From Archaeoglobaceae archaeon (GTDB taxonomy: Archaea > Halobacteriota > Archaeoglobi > Archaeoglobales > Archaeoglobaceae): a stretch of 31,416 nucleotides of DNA. The stretch is taken from positions 1-31,416 of the forward strand of contig JALVYA010000165.1 of the NCBI GenBank assembly GCA_027038095.1, in the 5' to 3' direction. The notes beneath the pieces were generated by a model, which was given only the letters and a program-made list of their open reading frames with translations, was not told the DNA's origin and did not search any database. Positions 15,422 to 22,601 of this stretch are shown here, piece after piece. The position numbers and the translations under genes were made by a program. How positions within the stretch are numbered: position 1 is the first letter of the stretch; each line of letters begins with the position of its first letter.

Positions 15422-16170
15422 TCCTTTATAATCCTCCTTATAACGTCCTCCTCATCACTTCTGTACACGCTTCGAAATTCGCCCTCTCCGCCATCTAAGA
15501 GATTTTTGACACCCCTGAAAACGACTGCCGGTACCGAGTAATCCCCTTCTCCCATCAGCAGGTTCGCAAAAGCGGCAATTTCGTCAGCCACGCACTCGCT
15601 CGTTTTCGTCAGCCTCTTGCCAAAAAGGTCTCTTTTGCCAATCCAGTTTTTCAGGGGATTCACCCCAGAACACCCTATGGCAAAGCCCGTAACGCCCTTC
15701 CTGAAGCACCTTCCGTTCGTATCCGTGAGTATCACTCCAACTTCGCAGCCAGAAATTTCTTTTATGGCATCCCTTAACTTTCTTGCACTCAAATCGGGGT
15801 TTTCCGGTGGAAGCAGTACGAAACCGTCCTCGACGTTTGACCTGTCCACGCCGGCGTTTACGCATACGTTGCCAAACTTCGCTTTGACGAGCAGAAACGG
15901 ATGGCTTATCAGTATCTCCTCGCTTTCCTCAAGCACGGCCTGAACGAACCTCGCCTCTTCCCCGAGCTTTTCCGCTATTTCAACAGCTTCTCTGGAAGGA
16001 GTGTAGCTGTCCAGTTTTCTCACCCTGCCCTCAGCCCTCGACACGATTGTGGAGCTGACGGCAACCACATCTCCATCCAAAACGCGTGGCGCTATTATTT
16101 CAGCTATTTCCCTCAGCGTCGTTTCCTTGAGCAGAGGAAACCTTACGGGTATTACTCTTACCTCCGACAC
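15400..16170 (-). CDS. cofE: Coenzyme F420:L-glutamate ligase
   Basis: CofE adds gamma-linked glutamates to F420-0 with GTP. The 256-residue protein shows the family order: DVVAVSSTIVSRAEGR near 34, NAGVDRSNVE near 125, ILTDTNGRCFRKGVTGFAIGCSG near 166, then WIGKRDLFGKRLTKTSECVADEIAAFANLLMGEG. The start is GTG at 16170; no ATG is available before the conserved VIPVRFPL segment. A TATA element centred 24 bases upstream supports a leaderless GTG start. The final 22 bases overlap the ATP-grasp gene. The bacterial FbiB-type C-terminal nitroreductase domain is absent, as in other archaeal CofE. Confidence 0.95.
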   Translation of the reverse strand: MSEVRVIPVRFPLLKETTLREIAEIIAPRVLDGDVVAVSSTIVSRAEGRVRKLDSYTPSREAVEIAEKLGEEARFVQAVLEESEEILISHPFLLVKAKFGNVCVNAGVDRSNVEDGFVLLPPENPDLSARKLRDAIKEISGCEVGVILTDTNGRCFRKGVTGFAIGCSGVNPLKNWIGKRDLFGKRLTKTSECVADEIAAFANLLMGEGDYSVPAVVFRGVKNLLDGGEGEFRSVYRSDEEDVIRRIIKEWQSLQE

Positions 16171-16188
16171 GCACGTTTTTGGATGCCT

Positions 16189-16200
16189 GGATAAATACAG
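16189..16200 (-). promoter_or_regulatory. cofE: TATA element of cofE
   Basis: CTGTATTTATCC on the minus strand, centred about 24 bases before the GTG at 16170. It supports both a separate cofE promoter and the non-ATG start. Confidence 0.55.
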
Positions 16201-16269
16201 TTTTTCCTGAAGTTCAGCAACAGTGGTCAGCGGACAAACGTTAATTACTGCATAACCAGAACTGCAGAT

Positions 16270-17571
16270 ATGTTAGACCTCCTCAGAGTGGAAGCGATGA
16301 AAGCGGCGGAGCTGATAAGGAAGGCTGAAAGCGTTCACATCTTCACCCATTACGATGCAGATGGAATAAGCAGCGGTGCTGTGCTTGCAACAGCCGTAAA
16401 CAGGCTGGGGAAGCAGTTTCACGTTACATTTTTTAAAGGTCTCAACTCCGTGCCTGAAAGTGAGGCTGACCTGATAATTTTATCGGACATGGGCAGTGGA
16501 TGCCCGGACATAGTCGAAAGGATCGAAAAAGACGTTGTTATAGTTGACCACCACGCACCCGTGGGCAGGATAGAGAGCGGAAACAAGGTTGTCGTTCACG
16601 TAAATCCACACCTCTCTGGACTGGACGGAACTTACGAACTGTGTGCGAGCGGAGCGGCATTCGTTGTCGCTGATTGTTTGGGAGACAACGACGACCTCAC
16701 AGGTGTTGCAGTGGCTGGCATACTTGGAGATAAACAGAAAATTACTGGAGGCAACGCCGAAATAATAAACAGAGGGGTTAAATCGAAGAACATAGAAATC
16801 AAAAAAGGCCTGAACCTGCACTCCGGGAAGCTCAGAGATGTTTTGAGAATGTCAACAGAGCCTTTTCTCGATTTTTACGGAAAAGAAGATGAACTCGACG
16901 AATTTCTCAAAAAAGCAGGATTCAGCGGTGAAGAGGAAGTTGACGAGCTGAGCGAGGAGGAGACGAGGAGACTCGCCAACGCCATCGTTCTCAGGCTGAT
17001 TAAGCAGGGAGCTTACGAAGGAGTCCTTGAAGAATTTATAGGTAAAAAAATTATTTTGAAAAGTGAGCTTATAGAGAACGCCATAACGTTTACGGATGTC
17101 GTCAATTCATGCGGAAGAGCGTCTGCCTGCAGCATCGGATTTGCGATATGCGTAAAAGACGACAGGTACCTCGAAAAGGGATACGAAATCTGGAGGAAGT
17201 TTCAGACAGAGCTGCTTGAAGAAATAGCCAGAAGGAGGGAAGAGGTAAAAGAGGGCGAATGCATCAGGTACCTCGTCATGGAAAACGCACCCTCCACGGG
17301 CCCGGTGGCGACTGTGCTTTCGAGATACCTCTTTTCGGACAAACCTTTTATAGCTGTGAACATTAAAAACGAGACCGCGAAGGTTTCGTCGAGAGCGAAT
17401 CCGAAGATAAAGGTTGACCTCGGAGAAGTTATGAGAATTGCGGCTGAGAAAGCTGGAGGAAGGGGTGGAGGACACAGCGTCGCCGCTGGAGCGACGATAC
17501 CTCCTGAAAACGTGGAAGAGTTTATCAGAGAGGTGGATAGCCTTTGCTGTGCGATGCTGAACTCTTCTTAG
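16270..17571 (+). CDS. DHH-family single-strand nuclease (archaeal RecJ/GAN type)
   Basis: The protein (433 residues) has the DHH catalytic motifs HYDADG (27-32), SDMGSG with D73, and VDHH (92-95). The C-terminal DHHA1 domain holds GGRGGGHSVAAGA near 395, which binds single-stranded nucleic acid. Archaeal homologues (GAN, RecJ-like) are Mn-dependent 5'-3' exonucleases or associate with GINS in the replisome; which activity applies here is not decided by sequence. All metal-binding residues are present, so it should be active. TTAATTA is centred 26 bases before the ATG, fitting a leaderless start. It overlaps the pcc1-like gene by 28 bases. Confidence 0.9.
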   Translation: MLDLLRVEAMKAAELIRKAESVHIFTHYDADGISSGAVLATAVNRLGKQFHVTFFKGLNSVPESEADLIILSDMGSGCPDIVERIEKDVVIVDHHAPVGRIESGNKVVVHVNPHLSGLDGTYELCASGAAFVVADCLGDNDDLTGVAVAGILGDKQKITGGNAEIINRGVKSKNIEIKKGLNLHSGKLRDVLRMSTEPFLDFYGKEDELDEFLKKAGFSGEEEVDELSEEETRRLANAIVLRLIKQGAYEGVLEEFIGKKIILKSELIENAITFTDVVNSCGRASACSIGFAICVKDDRYLEKGYEIWRKFQTELLEEIARRREEVKEGECIRYLVMENAPSTGPVATVLSRYLFSDKPFIAVNIKNETAKVSSRANPKIKVDLGEVMRIAAEKAGGRGGGHSVAAGATIPPENVEEFIREVDSLCCAMLNSS

Positions 17572-17783
17572 AGTGTGACTGTGCAGAATTAATAGCAAAA
17601 GCACTCAGCGTTGACGATCCCGCATGGTGCAGAAGCGAAGGTGAGGGAAAGATCGTAAGGATAAAAATAAAAACTGAAAGAGTTGAGAGTCTGCTTTCAG
17701 CGTGCGAAGACTACTTCAGGACTTTGAGAGCGGCGGTGAATGCACTCGAATCCCTGAAAAAGTTTGAAGCTCGCGGGGATTGA
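17544..17783 (+). CDS. KEOPS complex subunit Pcc1-like protein
   Basis: A 79-residue protein with the size and pattern of Pcc1, the dimerising subunit of the KEOPS complex that makes tRNA t6A37. The recognisable pattern is ALSVDDP near residue 20, then a short beta segment (GKIVRIKIKTE), then ESLLSACEDYFRTLRAAVNALESL, equivalent to the Pcc1 helix in which Arg and Ala/Asn positions are conserved. It begins inside the nuclease gene, 28 bases before that gene's stop, in another frame, so coupled translation is likely. The family is short and divergent, so the assignment rests on pattern and context and is only fairly secure. Confidence 0.7.
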   Translation: MLCDAELFLECDCAELIAKALSVDDPAWCRSEGEGKIVRIKIKTERVESLLSACEDYFRTLRAAVNALESLKKFEARGD

Positions 17784-17832
17784 GGCATAATAAAAAATTT
17801 GCAGTAAAAATTATTGAAGAGAGGTGCAGAAT

Positions 17833-18423
17833 ATGGAGATTTACTGTGATGTTTGTGGTGAAGAAACCGAGCACGAGCTGATCAGAGCTGATAAAAACCT
17901 GTACAGGTGCAGGCTTTGCGGAAGCGTTGTTGAGCTGAGACCCGAAAAGGAGATCGAGCTGAGAGCGATAATCAGCTCTGGAGCAACATCCAAGAGGGGC
18001 AGGATAAGGGTAAAACCCGGCGATTTGCTCGAAACAGGGGACGAAGTGGTAGTGGAAGTTGACGACGGCTTCAAGATTGGAGAGATAACGTCTCTCGAAT
18101 TTAGAAACGGGTCGAGGAGAAATTCGGCCATCGCAAAGGACGTTTCGACGGTGTGGCTGAGAGACGTTGGTGAGGTGTTCGTGAAGATAAGCCTCCACAA
18201 GGGTGCAATAACAACACCCTACAAACTGCTCGTTTCCGGAGATACCGAATTCGAGGTTGGAGAAGTACTCGAAATTAACGGAAAACGCTTCAGAATAGAG
18301 AGGATGAAACTCATAAACGGAAGATTACTGAAAAAAGAGGGTGACAGAGCAGAGGCGAAGGAGATAAGGAGAATTTACGCGATGTACCAGAGACATTACA
18401 GAAAACGCAGGAGGAGAAAGTAG
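17833..18423 (+). CDS. Archaeal zinc-finger protein (HVO_0476/COG1326 type)
   Basis: This 196-residue protein opens with a zinc ribbon, CDVCGEE followed by CRLCGS about 20 residues later. A beta-rich middle follows (GRIRVKPGDLLETGDEVVVEVDDG and similar) and then a very basic end (YRKRRRRK). It matches the archaeal-only family often labelled HVO_0476 zinc finger, whose function is unknown. RNA or ribosome association is plausible from the basic tail. A GTG at 17824 is in frame, but the ATG at 17833 has GAGAGGTG at the right distance and begins the conserved MEIYCDVC, so I place the start there. TATA-like AATAAAAAATTT lies upstream at about 17788. Confidence 0.8.
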   Translation: MEIYCDVCGEETEHELIRADKNLYRCRLCGSVVELRPEKEIELRAIISSGATSKRGRIRVKPGDLLETGDEVVVEVDDGFKIGEITSLEFRNGSRRNSAIAKDVSTVWLRDVGEVFVKISLHKGAITTPYKLLVSGDTEFEVGEVLEINGKRFRIERMKLINGRLLKKEGDRAEAKEIRRIYAMYQRHYRKRRRRK

Positions 18424-18431
18424 CGTTTGTT

Positions 18432-18445
18432 ATCACCGCAGTGAT
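18432..18445. repeat. Small hairpin after the zinc-finger gene
   Basis: ATCAC-CGCA-GTGAT is a 5-base stem with a 4-base loop, nine bases after the stop codon, with TTTT a little further on. It may help end the transcript. Confidence 0.3.
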
Positions 18446-18522
18446 TTGACTCAACCTGTTTTAATTGCTTAAAACGATTGTACGTATAAGTTCAGCTGAG
18501 CTTGCCATAGATGTCGATGGTG

Positions 18523-18530
18523 TTATATAG
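18523..18530 (+). promoter_or_regulatory. TATA element before the DUF655 gene
   Basis: TTATATAG lies about 36 bases before the ATG at 18562 (30 before an in-frame TTG at 18556). It implies a very short 5' leader without a good ribosome site. Confidence 0.4.
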
Positions 18531-18561
18531 TTAGTGCACTCAGGTAAAAAAGGGATTGGCA

Positions 18562-19179
18562 ATGGATGCGACAAGGAGAGCTGATAGAGGCAGAAATGCC
18601 AGAAACTCCAGAGGGAGAGACAGAAAAGCTGAGAGAAGGCTTGAAGACTATGCCTACGTTATCGATTTTCTGCCCTACGGTCATCCAGAGGATAAGAGAC
18701 CGATACACAGAAGAGAGCCACTCGCCCAGTTAGTTGGGGAAAACTACTTCACTCTGCTCGAAGTAAGCATAAAAAAAGATGCGTCACCGCTCATTATGGA
18801 CAGGCTATACATAGGCAAGGGGGAGAGAGACGTCGTTAACAAGATAAAGAAAAAACTCAGGTACGATGAGTTAACTCCCGCAGCAAAATCGGAGCTGCCA
18901 TACGTTCTGGAGCACATAGTAAAGCAAAACGAGGACAGGTTCGTTGAGTTCTTCAACAAGGCTGAACCGATAACAACGAGGTTGCATCAGCTTGAACTGT
19001 TGCCCGGAATAGGAAAGAAAACGATGTGGGCGATTATAGAGGAGAGAAAGAATGAACCCTTCAAGAGCTTTGAGGACATAGTTAAAAGGGTCAGAATAAC
19101 GCACCCCGTAAAGCTGATAACGAGCAGGATAATATACGAGTTGAAGACTCCAAATGTGAAGTACAGACTTTTTACTTAG
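18562..19179 (+). CDS. DUF655 RNA-binding protein with helix-hairpin-helix
   Basis: This is the archaeal DUF655 (COG1491) family: about 205 residues, with a disordered, basic N-terminus (RRADRGRNARNSRGRDRKAERR), then YAYVIDFLPYGHPEDKRP typical of the family. A C-terminal helix-hairpin-helix motif is visible in LLPGIGKKTMWAIIEERK. It is thought to bind RNA and is nearly always next to ksgA, as here (9 bases upstream). In many euryarchaea the order is rpl21e-rpoF-DUF655-ksgA; neither rpl21e nor rpoF lies before it in this window. The start is either TTG 18556 or ATG 18562; I chose ATG. Confidence 0.88.
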   Translation: MDATRRADRGRNARNSRGRDRKAERRLEDYAYVIDFLPYGHPEDKRPIHRREPLAQLVGENYFTLLEVSIKKDASPLIMDRLYIGKGERDVVNKIKKKLRYDELTPAAKSELPYVLEHIVKQNEDRFVEFFNKAEPITTRLHQLELLPGIGKKTMWAIIEERKNEPFKSFEDIVKRVRITHPVKLITSRIIYELKTPNVKYRLFT

Positions 19180-19188
19180 TTTTATTTT

Positions 19189-19935
19189 ATGAAGTTACAT
19201 AAATCCAGAGGTCAGCACATTCTGAAGAACAGAAAAATTGCCTCCAGAATGCTACGGTATTCTGAACTCGAGCCATCCGACACAGTCGTTGAAGTGGGAT
19301 GCGGAACAGGCGTTCTGACGGAACTCCTGCTTTCCAGAGGTGCAAGAGTTGTTGGGATAGAGATAGACAGGAGATTTGTCGAAATACTGAAAAACAGGTT
19401 CAGGAGAGAGATCGAAAACTCGCAGTTTGAGCTGCTGTGCGGCGACGCTTTAAAGGTTGACTTTCCGGAGTTCGATAAGTTCGTTTCCAACATTCCCTAC
19501 TCCATCTCCTCTCCTCTAACCTTTAAGCTGATTGAGCACGAGTTTGACAGGGCAGTGGTGATGTACCAGAAAGAATTTGCGGAAAGACTTGTGGCTACGA
19601 GGGGGAAAAAATACGGAAGGTTAAGCGTAATGGTCAGAGCCTACGTTTCTCCGAAGATCGTCGAAATCGTTGACAGAACAAATTTTTATCCCGTCCCCAG
19701 AGTTGACTCGGCAATAGTTGTCATGGAACCGTATCCCGAAATAGAGACTGACGTTTCCGCTTTAAAGAGGGTCGTTTCCGCTTGCTTCCGTTTTCGCAGA
19801 AAGAAACTCGCCAGAATTTTAAAGCAGCTGGGGTTTCCGGAAAGCACTGTGAGGAAGTACGGGGATAAAAGGGCTGAAGAGCTCACACCACAGGAGTACG
19901 CTGAACTGGCAAATCGTCTGAGCGATTCTGCCTGA
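19189..19935 (+). CDS. ksgA: 16S rRNA (adenine-N6,N6) dimethyltransferase KsgA/Dim1
   Basis: KsgA dimethylates two adjacent adenines in the 3' terminal helix 45 of 16S rRNA late in small-subunit assembly. The 248-residue sequence shows SRGQHILKNRKIASRM (KsgA N-terminus), VEVGCGTGVLTELLLSRG (SAM motif I), GIEIDRR, GDALKVDFPEFDKFVSNIPYSISSPLTFKLI with the catalytic NIPY (motif IV), and the C-terminal domain FRFRRKKLARILKQLG. Its start codon is nine bases after the DUF655 stop with no clear ribosome site. It is probably read from the DUF655 promoter. Confidence 0.95.
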   Translation: MKLHKSRGQHILKNRKIASRMLRYSELEPSDTVVEVGCGTGVLTELLLSRGARVVGIEIDRRFVEILKNRFRREIENSQFELLCGDALKVDFPEFDKFVSNIPYSISSPLTFKLIEHEFDRAVVMYQKEFAERLVATRGKKYGRLSVMVRAYVSPKIVEIVDRTNFYPVPRVDSAIVVMEPYPEIETDVSALKRVVSACFRFRRKKLARILKQLGFPESTVRKYGDKRAEELTPQEYAELANRLSDSA

Positions 19936-19962
19936 GCGATTTGCACGGTCGGTAATAATCAT

Positions 19963-19976
19963 CTATTTATATTTTG
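19963..19976 (+). promoter_or_regulatory. TATA element of the AOR gene
   Basis: CTATTTATATTTTG is centred about 24 bases before the ATG at 19993, a strong match to an archaeal TATA box and consistent with a leaderless mRNA. Confidence 0.6.
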
Positions 19977-19992
19977 AAATTAAGTATCAATC

Positions 19993-21858
19993 ATGGGATA
20001 CATGGGTAAGATTCTTGATGTCAACCTCAGCGAGGGCAGCATCAAAGTCGAGAAAACGGACATGGAAATAGCTGAAAAGTACATCGGCGGTAAGGGCTAC
20101 GCAACTGCCGTTCTGTACGAGATTCTCAGAGAATACTCAAAAGAGGGAATTTCTCCAAAGGACATAAACCCTCTTGGAGAGGAGAATGTAATGGTATTTG
20201 CTACCGGGCCTGCAACCGGAATTGCAGGCTTTCCATCGTCTGGCAGGTATCACGTAATGGCTCTCAAATCTCCTTTAACGAACTCCATTGCGAGTGCGAA
20301 TTCTGGAGGTAAATGGGGGCCCTACTTAAAGTTTGCCGGATTTGACGCTGTAATAATAAGAGGTGCTTCTCCTGAGCCGGTATACCTCGAAATCTTCGAT
20401 GGAGGGGCAGAGATAAGAACGGCAACACACCTGTGGGGAAGGACGACCTTTGACACGACAAAAATACTCACCGAGAAGTACGGAAAGTGCAGCGTAACGT
20501 GCATAGGCCCGGCAGGAGAGAACGGAGTTCTGTTTTCAGCCATAATAAACGACAACCACAGAGCGGCTGGAAGAACCGGCGTTGGAGCAATAATGGGGAG
20601 CAAGGGATTAAAGGCGATAGTCGTGGGCGGAAGCAACAGACCCGAACCGGCTGAACCGGAGAGGTATAAAGAAGTCGTTAAGAAAGCTGTTGAAAAGATA
20701 AAGACCCATCCGATAACGGGTGAAGGTCTGCCAAAGTACGGGACAGCCGTTCTCGTCAACATAATAAACAACGCCGGAATATTCCCGACGAAGAACTGGC
20801 AAACCGGAGTACATCCAAAAGCCGATGCCATAAGCGGTGAAACTCTCGCCGAAAAGTACCTTATAAGAAATGGTGCCTGCTGGGGCTGCCAGATAGGGTG
20901 TGCGAGAGTGACGAAGGTGGATTCCGGAGCTTACCAGATAAAGTACTCTGAAGGCCCGGAGTACGAGTCGATATGGGCGTTTGGAGGAACTACCGAAATA
21001 GAAGAACTCGACGCAGTAATCAAGGCAAACCACCTTTGCGACGAACTCGGAATTGACACGATATCAATGGGTTCAACATTGGCATGCGCAATGGAACTCG
21101 TGGAGAAAGGCTACATTCCCGAAGAGCTGCTTGAAGGGATTGACCTGAGGTTTGGAAACGCTGCTGCAATCGTTGAGATGGTCTGGAGAACTGCGTACAA
21201 GAGCGGTTTTGGAAAGTATCTGGCTCTCGGCAGTAAGAGGCTCGCAGAACTCTTCAACTGTCCGGACCTTTCCATGAGCGTTAAGGGGCTGGAGCTTCCG
21301 GCTTACGATCCAAGAGGTGCGAAGGGTATCGGCCTCAACTACGCAACTGCAAACAGAGGTGGCTGTCACGTTACAGGCTATACGATATCTCCGGAAATAC
21401 TTGGCTGTCCCGAGAAGATCGATCCGCTAAGCTACGAGGGCAAAGCCCAGTGGGTTAAGGCCTTCCAGGACCTCACCTGCGTTGTAAATTCAACCGTAAA
21501 CTGTCTGTTCACGACGTTTGCTCTCGGTGCTGAGGACTACGCACACCTGCTCTCCGCAGTTACTGGCAGAGAACTGAGCACCGAAGATATAATGCTGATC
21601 GGAGAGAGGATATACAACCTCGAAAGGTACATAATGAACCTGTACGGCTTCGACGGAAAAGACGATGTCCTGCCCAGAAGGCTGCTTAAAGAGCCGATGC
21701 CTGAAGGAGCGGCAAAGGGAGAAGTCGTCGACTTGGACAGGCTGAAAGAGGAGTACTACAAACTCAGGGGATGGGAGAACGGAAAGCCGACAAAGGAGAA
21801 GCTTGAGGAGCTCGGCATTCCTGAGTTAAAGCTCTCCAAGGTCTCGCCAGTTGTATGA
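19993..21858 (+). CDS. Tungsten-containing aldehyde:ferredoxin oxidoreductase (AOR family)
   Basis: AOR enzymes oxidise aldehydes (or reduce acids) with a tungsten bis-pterin site and one [4Fe-4S] cluster, passing electrons to ferredoxin in the cytoplasm. In 621 residues the family landmarks are MGYMGKILDVNLSEG, FATGPATGIAGFPSSGRY, the cluster cysteines C296, C299 and C303 in CWGCQIGC with the fourth at C504, EGPEYES at 320-326, and the pterin-binding DPRGAKGIGLNYATANRGGCH at 439-459. Length fits the AOR branch. No MoaD-like or partner subunit lies next to it, so it probably works alone like classic AOR; the substrate cannot be read from the sequence. It has its own promoter and a T-rich terminator. 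Confidence 0.93.
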   Translation: MGYMGKILDVNLSEGSIKVEKTDMEIAEKYIGGKGYATAVLYEILREYSKEGISPKDINPLGEENVMVFATGPATGIAGFPSSGRYHVMALKSPLTNSIASANSGGKWGPYLKFAGFDAVIIRGASPEPVYLEIFDGGAEIRTATHLWGRTTFDTTKILTEKYGKCSVTCIGPAGENGVLFSAIINDNHRAAGRTGVGAIMGSKGLKAIVVGGSNRPEPAEPERYKEVVKKAVEKIKTHPITGEGLPKYGTAVLVNIINNAGIFPTKNWQTGVHPKADAISGETLAEKYLIRNGACWGCQIGCARVTKVDSGAYQIKYSEGPEYESIWAFGGTTEIEELDAVIKANHLCDELGIDTISMGSTLACAMELVEKGYIPEELLEGIDLRFGNAAAIVEMVWRTAYKSGFGKYLALGSKRLAELFNCPDLSMSVKGLELPAYDPRGAKGIGLNYATANRGGCHVTGYTISPEILGCPEKIDPLSYEGKAQWVKAFQDLTCVVNSTVNCLFTTFALGAEDYAHLLSAVTGRELSTEDIMLIGERIYNLERYIMNLYGFDGKDDVLPRRLLKEPMPEGAAKGEVVDLDRLKEEYYKLRGWENGKPTKEKLEELGIPELKLSKVSPVV

Positions 21859-21860
21859 AG

Positions 21861-21897
21861 TCTTTTTATTTTACTTTGATTTTTTAAAAGTTATTTT
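21861..21897 (+). terminator. T-rich terminator after the AOR gene
   Basis: Successive T-runs (CTTTTTATTTTACTTTGATTTTTT) begin three bases after the stop codon, the usual archaeal intrinsic terminator composition. Confidence 0.6.
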
Positions 21898-21996
21898 TGA
21901 AGTTACTCTGTCTGGTTGCATATGTTGTATTTATCACTTCATAAAAAAATTAAAATACTAAAATACTAATATTCAAAGCAAAATAGCTGAGATTGT

Positions 21997-22584
21997 TTAA
22001 ATTAACTTTTGAATAATCAGCCTGAAATAGCCAACGTAAGGAATTCTGTAAACTGCAACCCCCACAATCCAGTCTGGCTTTACCGGGCGTGTCAGTTCAG
22101 GTTCGTCGGGGATGGGGTTGTGATCTCCCTGCGTTATGTATCCGGAACTGCTTGCAATTACGACCTTGCCTATGGGTTTATTCGTTACTATGAGCATGTT
22201 GTGGTATACTCTCAGCTCTCCGAGCTTTCCCGTCGTTCTGTTGATTCCGACTATCGGCTGACCCCGGTTTACCCATGCTATCACTCTGTGGATTATTGGA
22301 GTTACGTGGTCGTTGCCGTTCGGATGGTATACTATTACGTCTCCGTAGTCGCCGAACGACCTGTAACCAATTTTTTTTCCCTCGACCCATGTAACAATAT
22401 TCTTTCTGGCAGGACTCACGATTATTACGACGTCGCCTATGTTGAGGTGGGGCACCATGCTTCCCGACTCCACTGCAACCATGAACGGCCATGTACCGGT
22501 TAACGCGTAACCTGTACCGAGGATAACCGCAACAATAATTAGTGCATAGGCAACATCCTTAAGCGTTCCCAGAATGTCGTCCAT
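21997..22584 (-). CDS. Signal peptidase I (archaeal Sec11/SipW type)
   Basis: This S26 peptidase removes signal peptides from Sec-exported proteins. In 195 residues there is an N-terminal membrane anchor (about 10-30). The catalytic Ser is S42 in VESGSMVPHLNIGDVV, the His is H99 in PIIHRVIAW, where bacterial enzymes have Lys, and TQGDHNPIPD (151-160) holds the acidic residues. The Ser-His-Asp arrangement is the archaeal/ER one. The ATG is only some 11-17 bases from the start of the divergent polymerase gene, so each promoter lies inside or beside the other gene. It converges toward the AOR gene across about 140 AT-rich bases. Confidence 0.9.
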   Translation of the reverse strand: MDDILGTLKDVAYALIIVAVILGTGYALTGTWPFMVAVESGSMVPHLNIGDVVIIVSPARKNIVTWVEGKKIGYRSFGDYGDVIVYHPNGNDHVTPIIHRVIAWVNRGQPIVGINRTTGKLGELRVYHNMLIVTNKPIGKVVIASSSGYITQGDHNPIPDEPELTRPVKPDWIVGVAVYRIPYVGYFRLIIQKLI

Positions 22585-22601
22585 GTCTGGAGGAAATGGA
22601 T

